Shown here: positions 8,995 through 10,644 of the stretch, one piece after another
How the letters are laid out: each line of letters starts with the position of its first letter
Position numbering within the stretch: the stretch's first letter is position 1
DNA from: Saccoglossus kowalevskii
Lineage: Eukaryota; Hemichordata; Enteropneusta; Harrimaniidae
Assembly (NCBI RefSeq): GCF_000003605.2
Contig: NW_003125160.1
Coordinates: 1 to 10,644 of the forward strand
DNA: 10,644 bases
Direction: 5' to 3'
The notes under the pieces: model-generated
Seen by the model: the letters and a program-made list of their open reading frames with translations, nothing else
Told to the model about the DNA's origin: nothing
The model's database searches: none
Translations under genes and position numbers: made by a program

Positions 8995-9004
8995 CTAATT
9001 GTAG
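8995..9004 (+). promoter_or_regulatory. Possible splice acceptor
   Basis: tttctaattgtag ends at 9004, with a T-rich tract upstream (near 8949-8970). Other AGs lie at 8983-8984 and 9014-9015. An acceptor here would make the following frame the last exon of a longer gene; it splits a codon after its first base. Confidence 0.3.
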
Positions 9005-9009
9005 GACAC

Positions 9010-9366
9010 ATGGCAGTGAAAGCCTGTGAAGAAACCTATGGTAGAGGCGACGAGGTGAGGGTAGATCCAGATAAAGTGTATGGTGATAGTCTCCCACAAC
9101 TTCAGCAACTGCTCTTTGGATACAAACGCGGAGGCAAAGAAGGTTTAGTTTCGTGCTTCCTAAAATTGGTGGATATGGCCAAGTTTGACCACTATCTCAA
9201 TTATAATAGAGAAGCACAATTAAATTACCGTTTGGCTGAGACTGTGTCAATGGAGCTTTGTCGCCTAAATAGTGACCACCCAGATTACGCGTCCTTCGTG
9301 AGAACAGAATTAATGGGACGTAGAGGAAGGGTAGTAAGGGCAAAATCTAAAGGAGCAGTTCGATAG
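9010..9366 (+). CDS. Uncharacterised protein or terminal exon, about 118 residues
   Basis: The frame is open from an ATG at 9010 (MAVKACEETYGRGDEVRV) to TAG at 9364-9366. The same frame is open upstream to an ATG at 8878, but 8878-9000 is antisense to the gag remnant, so I reject that start. The product is soluble and mixed-charge, with no signal peptide or membrane segment. The middle (about residues 35-85) looks helical, around FGYKRGGKEGLVSCFLKLVD and the AQLNYRLAETVSMELCRL segment, and the tail is basic (GRRGRVVRAKSKGAVR). I do not recognise the family. Support is a full-length open frame in otherwise stop-rich DNA, GC near 44% in sampled lines against about 27% in a downstream line, and AATAAA 143 bp after the stop. 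It may be spliced to upstream exons through the acceptor at 9004. A donor-like GAG|GTGAGG at 9052-9060 lies inside it. Confidence 0.5.
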   Translation: MAVKACEETYGRGDEVRVDPDKVYGDSLPQLQQLLFGYKRGGKEGLVSCFLKLVDMAKFDHYLNYNREAQLNYRLAETVSMELCRLNSDHPDYASFVRTELMGRRGRVVRAKSKGAVR

Positions 9367-9508
9367 GTAGAAGCTGATGATGAAGGTATTGCTTGAAATT
9401 GTCATGGTAACAATTTGAATAATTTTGAAATAATTGGGTTTCTACCTACCAGCTACAACCAGTGTCATGATTTCATTTGCTTAAGTACATCACGCTCTTA
9501 ACCCTCTT

Positions 9509-9514
9509 AATAAA
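9509..9514 (+). promoter_or_regulatory. Polyadenylation signal AATAAA
   Basis: AATAAA lies 143 bp after the stop codon at 9366 and is followed by a GT-rich stretch (tagtgtgcagtgcattggg). It is consistent with the 3' end of the upstream plus-strand gene, although AATAAA is common in AT-rich DNA. Confidence 0.4.
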
Positions 9515-9543
9515 TAGTGTGCAGTGCATTGGGTAAGACTGCT

Positions 9544-9567
9544 GACCCGTAACGACCGGTGACAATG
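9544..9567 (-). repeat. Isolated inverted half-unit of the 43-bp satellite
   Basis: The reverse complement (cattgtcaccg then diverged) matches the first 24 bases of the 43-bp array unit at 18 of 24 positions, including a perfect 11-base block. It lies 370 bp before the array in the opposite orientation. Confidence 0.45.
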
Positions 9568-9897
9568 CAACTGATACTTTTATCTAACTCATCTTGATTT
9601 AATTTACGAATTTTGTTATTCCCGTGAACAGAGAAGGAAATTTACAGGGATATTTGCTGTTGTTGGTTGTCATGAAAGATTTATGAATACCATCTGTAAT
9701 ATTAAACCTAACTCGCACATGTAAGGTATGCCGTAGTACACGCATCAATATCATGTAACCCTATCGGGACTATACACATTTACAAGGAGATAATTCACAC
9801 TCATACCAAATGGAGCATAACACGTTGATAACACCATCGCAAACTCTATGCGACATAATACTATAATCAATTGTCTCAATTATGTATTCTGACTATC
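9568..9897. other. Unassigned spacer before the terminal array
   Basis: AT-rich, with no gene, RNA or element that I can support. Confidence 0.45.
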
Positions 9898-9930
9898 TAT
9901 TAGTAATAAATATTTATTAGTAATAAATAT
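9898..9930. repeat. 16-bp direct repeat at the array edge
   Basis: tattagtaataaatat occurs at 9898-9913 and 9915-9930, separated by one base, 8 bp before the first unit of the 43-bp array. Confidence 0.9.
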
Positions 9931-9937
9931 CATTAAT

Positions 9938-10644
9938 AATTGTCACCGTCTGTAATTGGACATCAACCACACCCACAGTACATTGTCACCGTCTGTAACC
10001 GGACATCAACAACACCCACACTACATTGTCACCGTCTATAACCGGACATCAACCACACCCACAGTACATTGTCACCGTCTATAACCGGACATCAACCACA
10101 CCCACAGTATGATGTCACCGTCTGTAAACTGACATCAACCACACCCACAGTACATTGTCGCCGTCTGTAACCTGACATCAACCACACCCACACTACATTG
10201 TCACCGTCTGTAATTGGTCATCAACCACAACCACAGTACATTGTCACCGGCTGTAACCTGACATCAACCACACCCACAGTACATTGTCACCGTCTGTAAC
10301 CGGACATCAACCACACCCACAGTACATTGTCACTGTCTATAACAGGACATAAACCACACCCACAGTACATTGTCACCGTCTTTAATTGGACATCAACAAC
10401 AAACACAGTACATTGTCACCGTCTATATCCTGACATCATCTACACCCACAGAACATTGTCACCGTCTGTAACCTGACATCAACCACACCCACAGTACATT
10501 GTCACCGTCTGTAACCGGACATCAACCACACCCACAGTACATTGTCACAGTCTGTAATTGGGCATCAACCACACCCAAGGTACATTGCACCGTCTGTAAT
10601 TGGACATCAACCACACCCACAGTACATTGTCTCCGTCTGTAATT
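9938..10644. repeat. 43-bp minisatellite array (16 full units plus partial)
   Basis: Units start at 9938, 9981, 10024, 10067, 10110, 10153, 10196, 10239, 10282, 10325, 10368, 10411, 10454, 10497, 10540 and 10583, with a partial unit from 10625. All full units are exactly 43 bp except the sixteenth, which lacks one T (42 bp). The unit begins cattgtcaccgtctgtaacc and ends ccacacccacagta. Differences are almost all substitutions, concentrated at unit positions 15-22 (ccgg, cctg, attgg and related variants). Because 43 is not a multiple of three, no frame is conserved, so it is not protein-coding. It runs off the right edge. Confidence 0.97.

Larger units (their letters stand above)
6661..9000 (-). 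mobile_element. Degenerate Ty3/gypsy-type LTR retrotransposon (internal region)
   Basis: Reading all minus frames gives a colinear series of Ty3/gypsy Gag-Pol remnants: gag-like (about 8994-8764), aspartic protease (8760-8640), RT connection and RNase H (8300-8030), linker (8018-7714), integrase zinc finger and core (7640-7055), and pol C-terminal region (7054-6661). The order RNase H before integrase is that of Ty3/gypsy, not Ty1/copia. Many stops, frameshifts and deletions mean that no product can be made. The whole relic is about 2.3 kb, against roughly 4-5 kb for a complete internal region, and most of RT is gone. LTRs, primer-binding site and target-site duplication were not found, so the ends are approximate. 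Confidence 0.82.

Noticed and set aside
8712-9003. Plus-strand frames 8712-8948 and the upstream part (8878-9003) of the long frame
   Set aside because: They lie opposite the minus-strand gag and protease remnants, whose minus reading explains the sequence better; the plus residues show no family resemblance.
9938-10644. CRISPR-like regular repeats
   Set aside because: The whole 43-bp unit repeats with no unique spacers, and the surrounding sequence is eukaryotic in character.

Overview
This looks like AT-rich, repeat-dense, mostly noncoding DNA from an animal, most likely an invertebrate. There are no tightly packed genes and no ribosome-binding sites or operons. There are two minisatellites, a tetranucleotide tail of the kind left by LINEs, dispersed repeat copies and a decayed Ty3/gypsy retrotransposon. 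The species cannot be named from the sequence, and I did not find a convincing new functional system.

Layout: 1-136 is a 21-bp minisatellite that runs off the left edge. Positions 169-4582 hold three same-strand copies (A, B, C) of a noncoding repeat about 1.15 kb long. Each copy has its own internal deletions. A 1.36-kb stretch (2081-3439) with no recognised content separates B from C. A (TTGA)n tail at 5313-5347 follows an AATAAA-like stretch and may be the 3' end of a truncated LINE. Positions 5348-6660 are otherwise unassigned, apart from one arm of a 39-bp inverted repeat whose other arm is at 6728-6766.

The main hidden content is on the minus strand from about 9000 down to about 6660. 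Frame-by-frame reading gives, in transcription order, gag-like sequence, an aspartic protease, the end of the RT connection and RNase H, a linker, the integrase zinc finger, the integrase core and the pol C-terminal region. Stops, frameshifts and internal deletions break all of it, and most of the reverse transcriptase is missing. This explains why no long minus-strand ORF is present there.

On the plus strand, 9010-9366 is the only plausible intact coding segment. It encodes about 118 residues of unrecognised function, has higher GC than its flanks and is followed by AATAAA at 9509. It may be a small gene, or the last exon of a gene whose preceding intron holds the antisense retroelement relic. 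The window ends in a 43-bp tandem array (9938-10644, 16 full units plus a partial) that runs off the right edge.
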